NCBI GenBank assembly: GCA_919901855.1
Contig: CAKKQC010000007.1
Span: forward strand, 1-64,000
Length of the DNA stretch: 64,000 nt
Source: a bacterium
Lineage (GTDB): Bacteria > Oederibacteriota > CAKKQC01
Direction: 5' to 3'
Under the pieces are notes generated by a model. That model saw nothing but the letters and a program-made list of their open reading frames with translations. It did not search any database and had not been told where the DNA came from. Position numbers and translations under genes: made by a program. Numbering within the stretch: the first letter of the stretch is position 1; every line of letters starts with the position of its first letter. Positions 1 to 7,769 of the stretch are shown here, one piece after another.

Positions 1-8
1 GCTTCTCC

Positions 9-120
9 TCAGACGAAACAGCGGGAGAGTCTCAGCGACTTCTCCAGCATGGTGCCGTTCTTGATCTCGCGGACGAACCGTTCGCGAGCCTGCTCGTTCA
101 GTCGCTGTGGGGTGTCCGAG
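9..120 (-). pseudogene. C-terminal fragment of an unknown protein, cut by the transposon
   Basis: Reading the minus strand from 120 toward 9 gives a 36-residue tail that contains QRLNEQARERF and ends KSLRLSRCFV before a TGA stop at 9-11. The reading frame runs straight into the left inverted repeat of the transposon and meets a TAA inside it, so the gene looks truncated by the insertion. The tail is charged and helical in composition. I do not recognise a family and no function is proposed. The missing N-terminal part is not visible on the other side of the transposon. Confidence 0.4.
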
Positions 121-132
121 AAGTCTTACCGC
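121..132 (+). repeat. Left terminal inverted repeat of the transposon
   Basis: AAGTCTTACCGC pairs, as reverse complement, with GCGGAAAGACTT at 3135-3146 (11 of 12). It sits 77 bp before the first transposase start codon. Confidence 0.55.
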
Positions 133-209
133 TTGAAGCCATCTTGGCTTGAGGCAGCCGTGAGCTGAGCTTACGCCTCCCCAAAGCCCCTCAGGGGCAA
201 GGAGGCACG

Positions 210-2069
210 ATGTCAGCAGAGCAGGTTCCAACGCAGGCAGTGGACAAAGGCACCCCGGCGAACCGCCGGAGGTACACGGTCGAGGAGAAACTGGCGCTGG
301 TCACGGCGTCCGAGGCCTGGACCGGGACGATGGAGGCGTTCTGCACGGCGAACCACGTGAGCGTGCCCTCGCTCTTCGAGTGGCGGCGCGCGTACCGGGC
401 GCTCGGACCCCAGGGCCTCCAGCCCCTCCAGGGCAGGTCACGGCGTCGACGCGGGCACCAAGGGCCGTACTCGCAGGAGACCCGACAGCAGGCCGTGGAA
501 GCCTTCCAGAAGTCCGGGCTCCCGATCAACGAGTTCGCCAAGGTGTGGAAGGTGACGCCCAAGATCCTCGAGGAGTGGGTCAAGCGGTACGAGGCCGAGG
601 GCTCGAAGGGGCTCCTGGGGTCCAAGAGCCGTGGCAAGCGAGGCCGGCCGCCCCTGCCGAAGTCGGTCACGGACCGGATCGTGGCCGTGAAGAAGGCGTT
701 CCCCGAGTTCGGGTTCAAGCGCGTGCGCGGGTTCCTGGGCCGATTCCGCGGCCTCCACGTCTCCGTCGGCACCGTGCGCAAGTCCGTGGCCGCTGCGGGC
801 CTCCCCGCGACGCCGGAACCCGCCAAGAGGCACAAGAAGCGGCCCCGGTTCTTCGAGCGCGCCTCACCGGGGTCCCTCTGGCAGAGCGACTGGACGAGCT
901 TCGTCATGCCCCGGAACCAGCAGCGGGTGTTCCTGATCGTCTTCCTCGACGACCACTCCCGGTACGTGGTCTCGTGGGGCCTGCACCTGGGCCAGCGCAG
1001 CGAACATGTCGTCGAAGCGCTCCGGGAAGGCATGAGCCGGTTCGGCAAGCCCACCGAAGTCCTTACGGACCAGGGCCCCCAGTACTTCGCGTGGAGGGGC
1101 ACTAGCGAGTTCCAGCAGTTCCTGAAGCGGGAAGGCATCCGGCACGTGGTCGCCCGGACCCACCATCCCCAGACCCTCGGCAAATGCGAACGCTTCTGGG
1201 GCACTGTGGCGGAGGAGTTCTGGCCCCGGATCCCGCCCGTGGAGCTGCCCGAGATCCGGGTCCGGTTCGCGCATTTCGTGGCCCACTACAACCACTTCCG
1301 GCCGCATCAGGGCATCGAGAACCTGGTCCCTGCGGACAAGTTCTTCGGCGCGAGCTCGTCGGTCCGGCAGACGCTCGAATCCGCTTTTACAACAAATGAA
1401 TTGCACCTCGCCGTCGACGAGGCGCCCCGCTCGCCCGTGTACCTCACGGGGCAGATCGGGGACACGCCGGTGTCTCTCGTCGGGGAAAAAGGCAAGCTGG
1501 TCTTTCACTCTGCAGACGGCCACAGCCATGAACTGACGTATGATGCGTTGGGGATGGCCCCAGGGGCCGGGAAGGATGGACACGATGGAGGCAATGGAGG
1601 ATCCGAAGGGACCGCAGCCACCGGGGCCGGACACGCCGGCAACGGAGCCGATACCGCGGGGCCCGCGGGCGAAGCGCAAGTACACGTTCAAGATGCCGCA
1701 ACCGGCGGTGCCGGTGAAGAGCCTGCTGCAGAACGCGAGCCCGGAGGAGCAGCAGCGGGCGCACCGGATCGCGACCGAGATCCTGGCGACGTGGCTGGGG
1801 CACAAGACCCGGAGCGAGGTGGCCAAATCGCTGGGGTTGCCGGTGGTGCGCATGAAGCAGCTCTCGGAAGCGGCGCTGTCGGGGATGGTGGCGGGACTGC
1901 TCAAACAGCCCCCGCCGAGGGCGAAAGGCCCGACGCCGCCGGAAGAGAGCCCGCACAAGCTCCGGCAACAGGTGGAGGAGCTGCAGAAGGAAACCCGGAC
2001 ACTCAAGGAGTTGGTGACGCTCCTCCGGGACCTGCCAGCGAACAAGGCGCTGGCGAAGCCACCACGTGA
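210..2069 (+). CDS. DDE transposase, IS481/IS3-like (rve integrase fold)
   Basis: Predicted transposase that would catalyse strand transfer of the element. AAGGAGG at 199-205 is correctly spaced from ATG 210. Residues 20-135 hold two helix-turn-helix-like segments (VPSLFEWRR, PKILEEWVKRY), followed by a basic RGKRGRPP stretch. The RNase-H-like core shows the DDE residues D227 (QSDWT), D287 (LTDQG) and E327 (KCERFW), then AHYNHFRPHQG, typical of IS481/IS3 transposases. The recognisable protein ends near residue 447. Beyond that the frame stays open to 2069 only as Gly/Ala-rich low-complexity sequence that lies over the next gene in another frame, so the natural C-terminus may be translated but is probably not functional. 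Confidence 0.8.
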   Translation: MSAEQVPTQAVDKGTPANRRRYTVEEKLALVTASEAWTGTMEAFCTANHVSVPSLFEWRRAYRALGPQGLQPLQGRSRRRRGHQGPYSQETRQQAVEAFQKSGLPINEFAKVWKVTPKILEEWVKRYEAEGSKGLLGSKSRGKRGRPPLPKSVTDRIVAVKKAFPEFGFKRVRGFLGRFRGLHVSVGTVRKSVAAAGLPATPEPAKRHKKRPRFFERASPGSLWQSDWTSFVMPRNQQRVFLIVFLDDHSRYVVSWGLHLGQRSEHVVEALREGMSRFGKPTEVLTDQGPQYFAWRGTSEFQQFLKREGIRHVVARTHHPQTLGKCERFWGTVAEEFWPRIPPVELPEIRVRFAHFVAHYNHFRPHQGIENLVPADKFFGASSSVRQTLESAFTTNELHLAVDEAPRSPVYLTGQIGDTPVSLVGEKGKLVFHSADGHSHELTYDALGMAPGAGKDGHDGGNGGSEGTAATGAGHAGNGADTAGPAGEAQVHVQDAATGGAGEEPAAEREPGGAAAGAPDRDRDPGDVAGAQDPERGGQIAGVAGGAHEAALGSGAVGDGGGTAQTAPAEGERPDAAGREPAQAPATGGGAAEGNPDTQGVGDAPPGPASEQGAGEATT

Positions 2070-2136
2070 GGAGCGACCGCGCGACCCAAAAGCACGAGCA
2101 GCCACCGGCTCGGTCAAACCACCCGGCACGCCCTGA
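1576..2136 (+). CDS. Small transposon-encoded HTH/coiled-coil protein
   Basis: About 186 residues if ATG 1576 is used; ATG 1540 upstream in the same frame would give 198. The N-terminus is proline-rich and basic. The middle (RSEVAKSLGLPVVRMKQL) reads like a helix-turn-helix, and a heptad-like stretch (KLRQQVEELQKETRTLKEL) looks like a coiled coil. It overlaps the open tail of the upstream transposase in a different frame and is followed after 8 nt by the second integrase gene, so the three are probably co-expressed. A DNA-binding or oligomerising helper role is inferred from context only. Confidence 0.55.
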   Translation: MDTMEAMEDPKGPQPPGPDTPATEPIPRGPRAKRKYTFKMPQPAVPVKSLLQNASPEEQQRAHRIATEILATWLGHKTRSEVAKSLGLPVVRMKQLSEAALSGMVAGLLKQPPPRAKGPTPPEESPHKLRQQVEELQKETRTLKELVTLLRDLPANKALAKPPREERPRDPKARAATGSVKPPGTP

Positions 2137-2144
2137 GCGTCCTG

Positions 2145-3152
2145 TTGAGGACGCCGGGCGCGCTGGCGAGGGGCGACCGGCAGCGGCTGGCACAGGCGTT
2201 GGGCGTGAGTGACCGTCTCCTCCGCTACCTGGCCCAGCAGAAGGAATCCCCGAGACTGGGACGTCCCCCGCACAGCCCGAAGGTGCGGTTCCGGACGATG
2301 ATGGCGGCAGGACGGGAGCTGAAGAAGCAGGGGTGGACGACGGGCTGGCGGAGCGTGTCCGAAGCCCGTCCCACCCTCCCGGAATGCCTTCTCAAGACCT
2401 GTGTTCCCGCGCTCAAGAAGCGGCACCGGGGCTGGCTCGCACGACAGCGGGCCAAGCGGCGCCGGACGCTCCTGGTCCAGCATCCGGGCGTGATGGTGAC
2501 GCAGGACGGGTTCCAGGCCGCAGGGACGAAGTCCTCACCCACGTACGCCGAAGTGCTCCGGGACGCGGCGACGATGCAGTACCTGGGCGGGACCGTGGGA
2601 GGCGCGACGACGGACGAGGACGTGGTGGCCGGGCTCGAGGCGCTGGGGGCCACGAGCGGTCATCCGCTCGTGTTGGGCACCGACAACGGCCCTTACGCTT
2701 CCCCGACCGTGCAGGCGTACCTGAACAAACACGGGATCATCTGGTTCCCCTCGCGGCCGTACACGCCGCAGGACAACGGGGCGCAGGAACGGGCGATCCG
2801 GGAGATCCGCAACGAGGCGGGAGCGCTGGAGGAGCTCACGCCGAGCCAGATCGCGGAGGAGTTGTGCCGGACCACGGCACGCCTGAACCAACACCGTCGG
2901 CGCCTGAGCCGTGGAGGCTTGAGCGCGGACGCGTTGACAGCGAGCCTGCCCCTGTGCGACCCTGACCTGCGCCCTCGTTTCCACGCGGCCGCGTCCAACG
3001 CGATCGCGCGGGCGGTGGCGGAGGCAGCGCCGGGACAGAATCGGGTTGCCTGGCGGGAAGCCGTGCTACAAACGCTCGAGGAGTTCGGACTGGCGAGACG
3101 CACCGGAGGCGAAGCGGCCCCGGCACCTCACTATGCGGAAAGACTTACGTGA
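2145..3152 (+). CDS. Second DDE integrase-like transposase
   Basis: A 335-residue protein starting at TTG 2145, the first start codon after the upstream stop. An N-terminal HTH-like region (LAQALGVSDRLLRYLAQ) precedes an rve-type catalytic core with D121 (VTQDGF), D180 (LGTDNGPYAS) and E215 (NGAQERAIREI). The D180-E215 spacing fits a D,D-35-E arrangement, and RPYTPQDNGAQER is the usual motif around the glutamate. The last codons are formed by the right inverted repeat. It is distinct in sequence from the first transposase, so the element carries two non-identical DDE proteins. Confidence 0.75.
   Translation: MRTPGALARGDRQRLAQALGVSDRLLRYLAQQKESPRLGRPPHSPKVRFRTMMAAGRELKKQGWTTGWRSVSEARPTLPECLLKTCVPALKKRHRGWLARQRAKRRRTLLVQHPGVMVTQDGFQAAGTKSSPTYAEVLRDAATMQYLGGTVGGATTDEDVVAGLEALGATSGHPLVLGTDNGPYASPTVQAYLNKHGIIWFPSRPYTPQDNGAQERAIREIRNEAGALEELTPSQIAEELCRTTARLNQHRRRLSRGGLSADALTASLPLCDPDLRPRFHAAASNAIARAVAEAAPGQNRVAWREAVLQTLEEFGLARRTGGEAAPAPHYAERLT
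3135..3146 (+). repeat. Right terminal inverted repeat of the transposon
   Basis: GCGGAAAGACTT, the partner of the repeat at 121-132. It lies inside the last codons of the second integrase-like gene, whose stop at 3150-3152 falls just outside it. Confidence 0.55.
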
Positions 3153-3355
3153 CCCCCACATGGGACGCAGTCAGGCTGCTGGGACATTCGAGTCCCACGA
3201 TGACGGCGAACCACTACCGCGGAGCGTGGATGGAGTCGCGCACCCGGGCAGTCAACGCCCTCGAGAAGGCCCTGGGCAGTGAAGCCGAGGGGACCTTGGC
3301 GGAAAAGTGGGCAGTTGCCCCGGCGGGCAATGTCTCGACCGGGCAGGGCAAGTAA
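3149..3355 (+). pseudogene. C-terminal stub of a tyrosine recombinase/phage integrase
   Basis: The reading frame contains AVRLLGHSSPTMTANHY, matching the end of the tyrosine-recombinase catalytic domain: the LLGHS histidine and, in ANHY, the tyrosine nucleophile. About 40 further residues follow to the stop at 3353-3355. The whole N-terminal part, including the catalytic Arg-Lys-His segment, is missing upstream where the transposon begins, so this is a remnant. The tRNA-like 3' half about 40 bp downstream fits the usual integrase/att arrangement of an integrated element. Confidence 0.7.
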
Positions 3356-3396
3356 GAAAGCATGACTAACACAGCTCGATGCAATCATTCTGATCT

Positions 3397-3457
3397 GTGC
3401 GGGCAGACGCGGCCGTCAACCCCAAAGGTTGGTGGTTCAAGTCCACCCCCCGCACCC
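3397..3457 (+). other. tRNA 3'-half remnant / possible attachment site
   Basis: A T-arm is clear: stem GGTGG (3431-3435), loop TTCAAGT, stem CCACC (3443-3447), followed by acceptor strand CCCCGCA and C (3448-3455). A short GTGCGGG at 3397-3403 can pair with CCCGCAC. The total span (~60 nt) is too short for a tRNA and no standard D-arm or anticodon stem can be drawn, so this is a 3' half or chimera rather than a working gene. Its position after an integrase stub suggests an att site where an element entered a tRNA gene. Confidence 0.45.
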
Positions 3458-3467
3458 GCTTGATACA

Positions 3468-3498
3468 GAAGGCCGCAGGCACGACGCCTGCGGCCTTC
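3468..3498. terminator. Perfect 13-bp hairpin, likely bidirectional terminator
   Basis: GAAGGCCGCAGGC (3468-3480), loop ACGAC, then its exact reverse complement (3486-3498). It lies between the tRNA remnant and the 3' end of the minus-strand hydrolase gene that stops at 3503. No T-run follows on the plus strand. Confidence 0.6.
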
Positions 3499-3502
3499 GC
3501 TG

Positions 3503-5572
3503 TCAGAGGCCCCCGGCGGTCTCGAGCACGATCACGTCGAAGTCATGGAGCTCAGGCAGTCTGACCGTCGTCCGCCCGCCGGACGTGGCGCAGGGGAGCC
3601 GCGTTCCGAGACGCAGTGACCGGGCGCCGGTGGCGGGCCGGTCCATGACGACGGAGAGCTCGATCTCGCGGACCGGCAACGGGGGATGGTGGGCGGTGCC
3701 GAGCTGTCCCGGATGGTTGACGAGCCCGATCCACTGCCACCGGCCTTCGAGCTCCCCGTGCCATGCCACCTCGACGCACGGCGGCGCGTTCGTGGCGAGC
3801 CGCCGGTCCAGCCCGAGGAGATCTTCCAGCGCGGCCACCACGATCCGGGCGAGGCCGGGGTGGGCGAACTTGGCGTACTGGGCGCCCGGTCGCCAGGGCA
3901 GGAAGACCGTGCGTCCCCTCCCCGACCCGTGGAAGACCATTCCCGGCTCGTCCGTGGCGTTGCCGTAGTAGCACTTCTCGGGCGGGCCGAACATGGCGGG
4001 CGGAATCCTGCGAAGGAATGCTTCCGCCCCGGTCACGGGGGTCACCGCCAGGAACCGGTCGTCAAGATGGAGCAGGTCGAGGCCGGCGAATCCGGACAGC
4101 CGGCGCTTGTCCTCATGGCGTATGCGCAGGTAGGAACCGGGCCGGCGTGGGTGGGATTCGCCTGAGGCGGCGACGCCCAGGCTCCGGAGCGCAAGCCCGG
4201 GCCGGGGGTCGCCCGCGGCATCGAGCGTCCCCGTGAGACCCGTGACGAGGAGTCGGCCGCCGCCCTCCGTGTATGCGTCGAGCGCCGCCGCGGCGGGGTC
4301 GGAAAGCCTGCGCGCATCGGGCACGATGACCGCGCGGTACCCCGCGAGCCGGTCCGCGGCGTCGGGCCGGTCCAGGGCGAGGTCCTGGATGACGTCGAAG
4401 AGCACGTGGGCCTCGGTCAGGATGCGGAAGATGCCGCGGTACTCGGCCAGCGCGCCGAGGTCCCCGCTCGCGGCCGGCTTGACGAGGACCGCGTCGGATA
4501 GGGGGGAAGTGCCGGTCAGCCACCGCTCGTGCGCGGCATGGAACGAGAACACCTCGCGCGCGTCCCCGAACGCCAGCCGGTCCTCCTGGCCTTCCAGCGT
4601 GCCGATGACGTACCAGTCCACCCACCCGCCCGCGATGAGGTCGCCGGCGAGCCGCGCGCGCGTGAGGGCGGGCGACACCCCGACGTGCCGGTAGGGGAAG
4701 TCGATGAAATGCACGGCCGTGTTCGACGCGGCGGTGCCGGGCCAGGTCCCGACCGCGGTGCGGCTGTTGTCCGTGGACGCGTAGGTCCATTCCGGCGGGG
4801 ACCGGTCGATGCCCGAGTTCGACTCGGACCGGTACACGTCCACGCCCGCGTCGGCCCAGGTCATGACGGGGAGCCCCTCGTCCCGCTTCCTGATCGCCGC
4901 CCGGATGCGCTGGAAGAGCTCCCGGGTCGTCTCGCGGCGGAACGCGTCGTACCGGCGGAAGACGGGATCGGCGGGGTCTTCCCGCGCGGGGAGTTCGGCG
5001 CCCGCGAACGCCCTGAACCGTCCACGGCAGTTCTCGCACCGGCACAGCCCGTGGTCGACCCCGCTGTAGTCCCAGGCGTGGTATCCGAACATGTTGAAGA
5101 AGACGCCGTCGACCGCGTACCTGGTCAGCGCCTCGTCCAGGATCTCGAGCGACCGCTCCTGCTGGTATGCGCCGTTCAGGCAGACATGGACCTGGCCGTT
5201 GTAGTTGATCTCGCCGCCATCGCCGAGGTAGCGCCACTCCGGGTGCCGCGCCGCGAGCGACTCGTGGACCTTGCTGAAGTCGAACCGGGCGACGAACCGG
5301 ATTCCCTCCCGCCTGGCGCGCGCGAGCACCTTGGCCGTCAGGTCGTCCTTAAGGTGTGGGTTCCGGAAGTGGAACGGGAGGTCCGAGGGGTAGTGCGCGA
5401 CGATGCCGCCGACGTTGAACAGCACGACCTCGGCGTGGAACGATCTGAGTTGCGAGAAATACTCGTCCACGTCCAGCCCGGCGTCGATCTCGCGGAGATT
5501 GGTCTGGATCATGCGGTACGGCTTCGCGAGCCACCACCGCTCTCCGGGCACCGCGCGCCCAATTCCCGCCAT
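3503..5572 (-). CDS. Putative glycoside hydrolase, GHL6-like with beta-galactosidase trimerisation-like region
   Basis: A 689-residue protein. Start ATG 5572 (MAGIGRAVPG) is preferred because the upstream extension of the frame is compositionally odd and overlaps a small plus-strand gene. The N-terminal TIM-barrel-like half has features of hypothetical glycosyl hydrolase 6 proteins (VLFNVGGIVAHYPSDLPF, GVFFNMFGYHAWDY) and a CRCENCRGRF cysteine pair common in this group. The middle (RILTEAHVLFDVI, VIVPDARRLSDPAAAALDAY) resembles the GH42 trimerisation domain, and the rest is beta-rich. No signal peptide is seen, so it is probably cytosolic. The substrate cannot be read from sequence. Confidence 0.65.
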   Translation of the reverse strand: MAGIGRAVPGERWWLAKPYRMIQTNLREIDAGLDVDEYFSQLRSFHAEVVLFNVGGIVAHYPSDLPFHFRNPHLKDDLTAKVLARARREGIRFVARFDFSKVHESLAARHPEWRYLGDGGEINYNGQVHVCLNGAYQQERSLEILDEALTRYAVDGVFFNMFGYHAWDYSGVDHGLCRCENCRGRFRAFAGAELPAREDPADPVFRRYDAFRRETTRELFQRIRAAIRKRDEGLPVMTWADAGVDVYRSESNSGIDRSPPEWTYASTDNSRTAVGTWPGTAASNTAVHFIDFPYRHVGVSPALTRARLAGDLIAGGWVDWYVIGTLEGQEDRLAFGDAREVFSFHAAHERWLTGTSPLSDAVLVKPAASGDLGALAEYRGIFRILTEAHVLFDVIQDLALDRPDAADRLAGYRAVIVPDARRLSDPAAAALDAYTEGGGRLLVTGLTGTLDAAGDPRPGLALRSLGVAASGESHPRRPGSYLRIRHEDKRRLSGFAGLDLLHLDDRFLAVTPVTGAEAFLRRIPPAMFGPPEKCYYGNATDEPGMVFHGSGRGRTVFLPWRPGAQYAKFAHPGLARIVVAALEDLLGLDRRLATNAPPCVEVAWHGELEGRWQWIGLVNHPGQLGTAHHPPLPVREIELSVVMDRPATGARSLRLGTRLPCATSGGRTTVRLPELHDFDVIVLETAGGL

Positions 5573-5635
5573 GTGGGCACGATACCAGCGGGCCCGGGAG
5601 GACCACAAGTGGCGCCGCCCGCCGCCCCAATCCGG

Positions 5636-5641
5636 TACGAT
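5636..5641 (+). promoter_or_regulatory. -10 box of a leaderless promoter
   Basis: TACGAT lies 7 nt before ATG 5649, so transcription would start at or next to the start codon. No ribosome-binding site is present. Confidence 0.5.
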
Positions 5642-5648
5642 AACCCGG

Positions 5649-5810
5649 ATGATGAAACTGAACGCCCGTTGGCACCGCGCGCACCGGATGCCCAAGAACC
5701 CCACCGAGGCGCAACGGCTGGCCTGGCACGTCGCCCACGCCAAGGCGTGCGCCTGCCGGCCGATGTCGCCCGCCTTGCGCGCGCTGTTGCGGCGCCGCGG
5801 TCGGGCCTGA
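5649..5810 (+). CDS. Small basic protein of 53 residues
   Basis: Starts MMKLNARWHRAHRM; ATG 5652 is an alternative. The content is Arg/His/Ala-rich with HRMPKNPT and two cysteines (CACRP). I have an impression of similar short proteins in other soil bacteria but cannot name a family. The -10 box directly before it and the following dehydrogenase start only 4 nt after its stop suggest a leaderless two-gene operon. Function unknown. Confidence 0.6.
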   Translation: MMKLNARWHRAHRMPKNPTEAQRLAWHVAHAKACACRPMSPALRALLRRRGRA

Positions 5811-5814
5811 CCCG

Positions 5815-6840
5815 ATGCGCATCCGGGAGGTCGTGGTCACGGGTCAGCGGCAGGTCGAGCTCCAGGAGCGCGAGGTGGACCTCTCTCCGGGGCCGGGCCA
5901 GGTCCTGATCGAGACGGAGAAGACGTTCATCAGCGCCGGGACCGAACTCGCGAACTACATGGCCCGGGACGCCGGGGTCTTTCGCCCCGGGAACTGGTGC
6001 GCGTACCCGTGGCGGTCCGGTTACGGAAACGTCGGGATCGTGCGCGAAGCCGGAGCAGGCGTGAAGCGGGCGAAGGTCGGCCAGCGGGTCCTCTCCTACG
6101 GCAACCATGCCTCGTTCGTCCGGTACGACGCCGAGAGCAATCTCGTGTTCCCGGTCCCGGAGGGATTGGATTCCGGGGTCGCGGCGTCGTCGCGGATGGC
6201 GGGGGTGGCGATGACGTCGATCATCCTCGCCGAGATCAAGGGCGCGCCCTGGGTCGTCGTCTTTGGCCTTGGTGCCGTGGGTAATCTCGCGGCGCAGGGA
6301 TTCGCCCTGCGCGGGTGCCGCGTGATCGGCGTGGACCCGGTCCCGGAGCGGCGGGCGCTGGCGGAGCGGTGCGGACTCTCGCACACGGCCGGCGGGACGG
6401 CGGACGAAGTCCGCGCCCGCGTAAAGGAGATCACGGGCGGGGCGATGGCGGGTATCACGGTGGATGCGGTGGGGCACAGCGACGTCATCCGGGAGGCGCT
6501 CGCGGTGACTGCCCCGTTCGGTCAGCACGTGATCCTGGGCTCGCCGCGCGTGCCGGTCGAGGGCAATCTCACGGCCGCTTTCGCGGACATCCACGTCCGG
6601 TTCCTGACCGTTCGCGGGGCGCTCGAGTGGTGCCTGCCCATCTACCCCGGCCCCACGCCGGGGATGTCGCAGTTCGAGAAGCAGGACATGATCTTTGAGT
6701 GGCTGGCCCGCGGTTCCCTCAAGCTCAATCCGCTCATCTCTCACCGGCTCAGGCCGGAGAAGATCAAGGATGCCTACGAAGGGCTCGAGTGCGACAAGGC
6801 CACCTTCACCGGCGTCGTCCTCGACTGGCCCGGCGGCTAG
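5815..6840 (+). CDS. MDR-family dehydrogenase, sugar/alcohol dehydrogenase-like
   Basis: A 341-residue medium-chain dehydrogenase/reductase expected to oxidise or reduce a polyol or sugar with NAD(P). The GroES-like N-terminal domain has VLIETEKTFISAGTEL. The Rossmann dinucleotide motif is VVFGLGAVGNLAAQ near residues 143-156, followed by the acidic VDPVPERR turn. The four-cysteine structural zinc lobe is absent, as in several sugar-linked MDR proteins of glycan-degrading bacteria. It starts 4 nt after the small upstream gene and should be co-transcribed with it. The substrate is not deducible. Confidence 0.75.
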   Translation: MRIREVVVTGQRQVELQEREVDLSPGPGQVLIETEKTFISAGTELANYMARDAGVFRPGNWCAYPWRSGYGNVGIVREAGAGVKRAKVGQRVLSYGNHASFVRYDAESNLVFPVPEGLDSGVAASSRMAGVAMTSIILAEIKGAPWVVVFGLGAVGNLAAQGFALRGCRVIGVDPVPERRALAERCGLSHTAGGTADEVRARVKEITGGAMAGITVDAVGHSDVIREALAVTAPFGQHVILGSPRVPVEGNLTAAFADIHVRFLTVRGALEWCLPIYPGPTPGMSQFEKQDMIFEWLARGSLKLNPLISHRLRPEKIKDAYEGLECDKATFTGVVLDWPGG

Positions 6841-6858
6841 AGACGCCTGGGCCTGAGG

Positions 6859-6864
6859 TAAGAT
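6859..6864 (+). promoter_or_regulatory. -10 box upstream of the DUF3841 gene
   Basis: TAAGAT ends 11 nt before ATG 6876, leaving at most a few nucleotides of leader. No ribosome site is seen. Confidence 0.4.
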
Positions 6865-6875
6865 CGGTTCGAGCC

Positions 6876-7457
6876 ATGACGCTCTGGACGGTTCAGACAC
6901 ACGCGGCTTGGAGGGGACTCCGCCGCACCGGGCGGCTGAGAGGGGACGGGCGGCGCTGCTGGCGATTCAACCGGCCAGCTTACAGATGGATGGCCGAACA
7001 GATGGTTCGGCGCGGGTTTCTCCGGCCGGGACGGCTTCCGATATGGGCGTGGCGAACGCCGAAGCCGGACCTGCGGCACCGGGCGCTTCTCTCGTCAGGA
7101 ACGAAGGGAGTTCGGATCGAGCTCGACGTCTCTCCCGCGCGGGTGCTTCTCTCCGAGTTCGACGCCTGGCACTGCGTTCTGAATCGTGGCTTCCTTCCGC
7201 TCTCCGATCGGGAGGACGATGCTTTCGACCGGCGGTGCAAGCGGAGGACCGCAAAGTCGCATCCGCGCTGGGAGGACCTTCCCGACGACTTGAGGGCAGC
7301 TACACGGCAAAGCTGGGAGCGGATCTTCGACTTGGAGCGGCTCCAGACTTCAGCGATCTGGAAGACTGGCAGGCATTGGCGATACGTGCAGGCCACGATT
7401 GCCGAAATCCGGCTTGCTGACGTCGTTGAAGCGGTTGCTTTCGTGAGCAGGGCGTGA
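6876..7457 (+). CDS. DUF3841-family protein
   Basis: A 193-residue cytosolic protein starting MTLWTVQTHAAWRGL, the usual opening of DUF3841 proteins (initial L-W-T-x-Q, then W near residue 12). Other family-like segments are PIWAW, ELDVSPARVLLSEFDAWH, VLNRGFLPLSDREDD and a C-terminal SWERIFDLERL. The earlier in-frame region overlaps the dehydrogenase gene and is not homologous, so ATG 6876 is the start. The family's biochemical role is unknown. Base composition is slightly less GC-rich than its neighbours, as in small accessory genes. The next gene is an antitoxin-like protein 37 nt downstream. Confidence 0.7.
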   Translation: MTLWTVQTHAAWRGLRRTGRLRGDGRRCWRFNRPAYRWMAEQMVRRGFLRPGRLPIWAWRTPKPDLRHRALLSSGTKGVRIELDVSPARVLLSEFDAWHCVLNRGFLPLSDREDDAFDRRCKRRTAKSHPRWEDLPDDLRAATRQSWERIFDLERLQTSAIWKTGRHWRYVQATIAEIRLADVVEAVAFVSRA

Positions 7458-7482
7458 GGTTGACCAGACTTGCCATCACCGG

Positions 7483-7488
7483 TACGTT
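7483..7488 (+). promoter_or_regulatory. -10 box of a leaderless promoter
   Basis: TACGTT sits 6 nt before GTG 7495. No ribosome-binding sequence precedes the start. Confidence 0.5.
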
Positions 7489-7494
7489 GGGCTC

Positions 7495-7746
7495 GTGAGG
7501 ATCACCGTGGAGATTCCGGACGCGCTCTTTCGCCAGGCCAAGTCGGTCGCGGCGGCGCGCGGTCAGTCGTTGAAGCGCTTCCTCACCGAGGCGATGGCCG
7601 AGAAGCTCTCTGGGCACTCAAGGGGACAGACCGCTGTCGCGGGATGGATGAAGCTTGCCGGTTCGGTGTCGAAGGCGCAGGCGAAGAAGATCGACGCCGT
7701 CATCCAGAAGGAGCTCGAGCGGGTCGATCCCGTCGACTGGCGGTAG
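7495..7746 (+). CDS. Orphan ribbon-helix-helix antitoxin-like protein
   Basis: An 83-residue protein starting GTG 7495 with MRITVEIPDALFRQAKSVAA, the beta-strand plus helix of a CopG/VapB-type ribbon-helix-helix DNA-binding fold, followed by GQSLKRFLTEAMAEKL. The C-terminus (AKKIDAVIQKELERVDPVDWR) resembles the toxin-binding tails of such antitoxins. No toxin gene follows: the next gene is a convergent aminotransferase. It is either a solitary regulator or an antitoxin that has lost its partner. Confidence 0.65.
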   Translation: MRITVEIPDALFRQAKSVAAARGQSLKRFLTEAMAEKLSGHSRGQTAVAGWMKLAGSVSKAQAKKIDAVIQKELERVDPVDWR

Positions 7747-7769
7747 CCCCGGACGTGGGAGATGAGGTC

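Larger units (their letters stand above)
121..3146 (+). mobile_element. Transposon with two DDE integrase-like genes
   Basis: A block of about 3.0 kb carrying three same-strand genes is bounded by short imperfect inverted repeats: AAGTCTTACCGC at 121-132 and GCGGAAAGACTT at 3135-3146, which match at 11 of 12 positions when one is reverse-complemented. Its left end truncates a minus-strand gene and its right end abuts the C-terminal stub of a tyrosine recombinase, so it appears to have landed inside older mobile DNA. No target-site duplication is obvious next to these repeats, so the true ends may lie a few bases away. Having two rve-type integrase genes separated by a small HTH/coiled-coil gene is unusual for a simple IS. 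Confidence 0.65.

Noticed and set aside
3397-3457. A complete tRNA gene (acceptor GTGCGGG/CCCGCAC)
   Set aside because: Only about 60 nt span the acceptor strands and no D-arm or proper anticodon stem with U33 can be formed; kept as a 3'-half remnant only.
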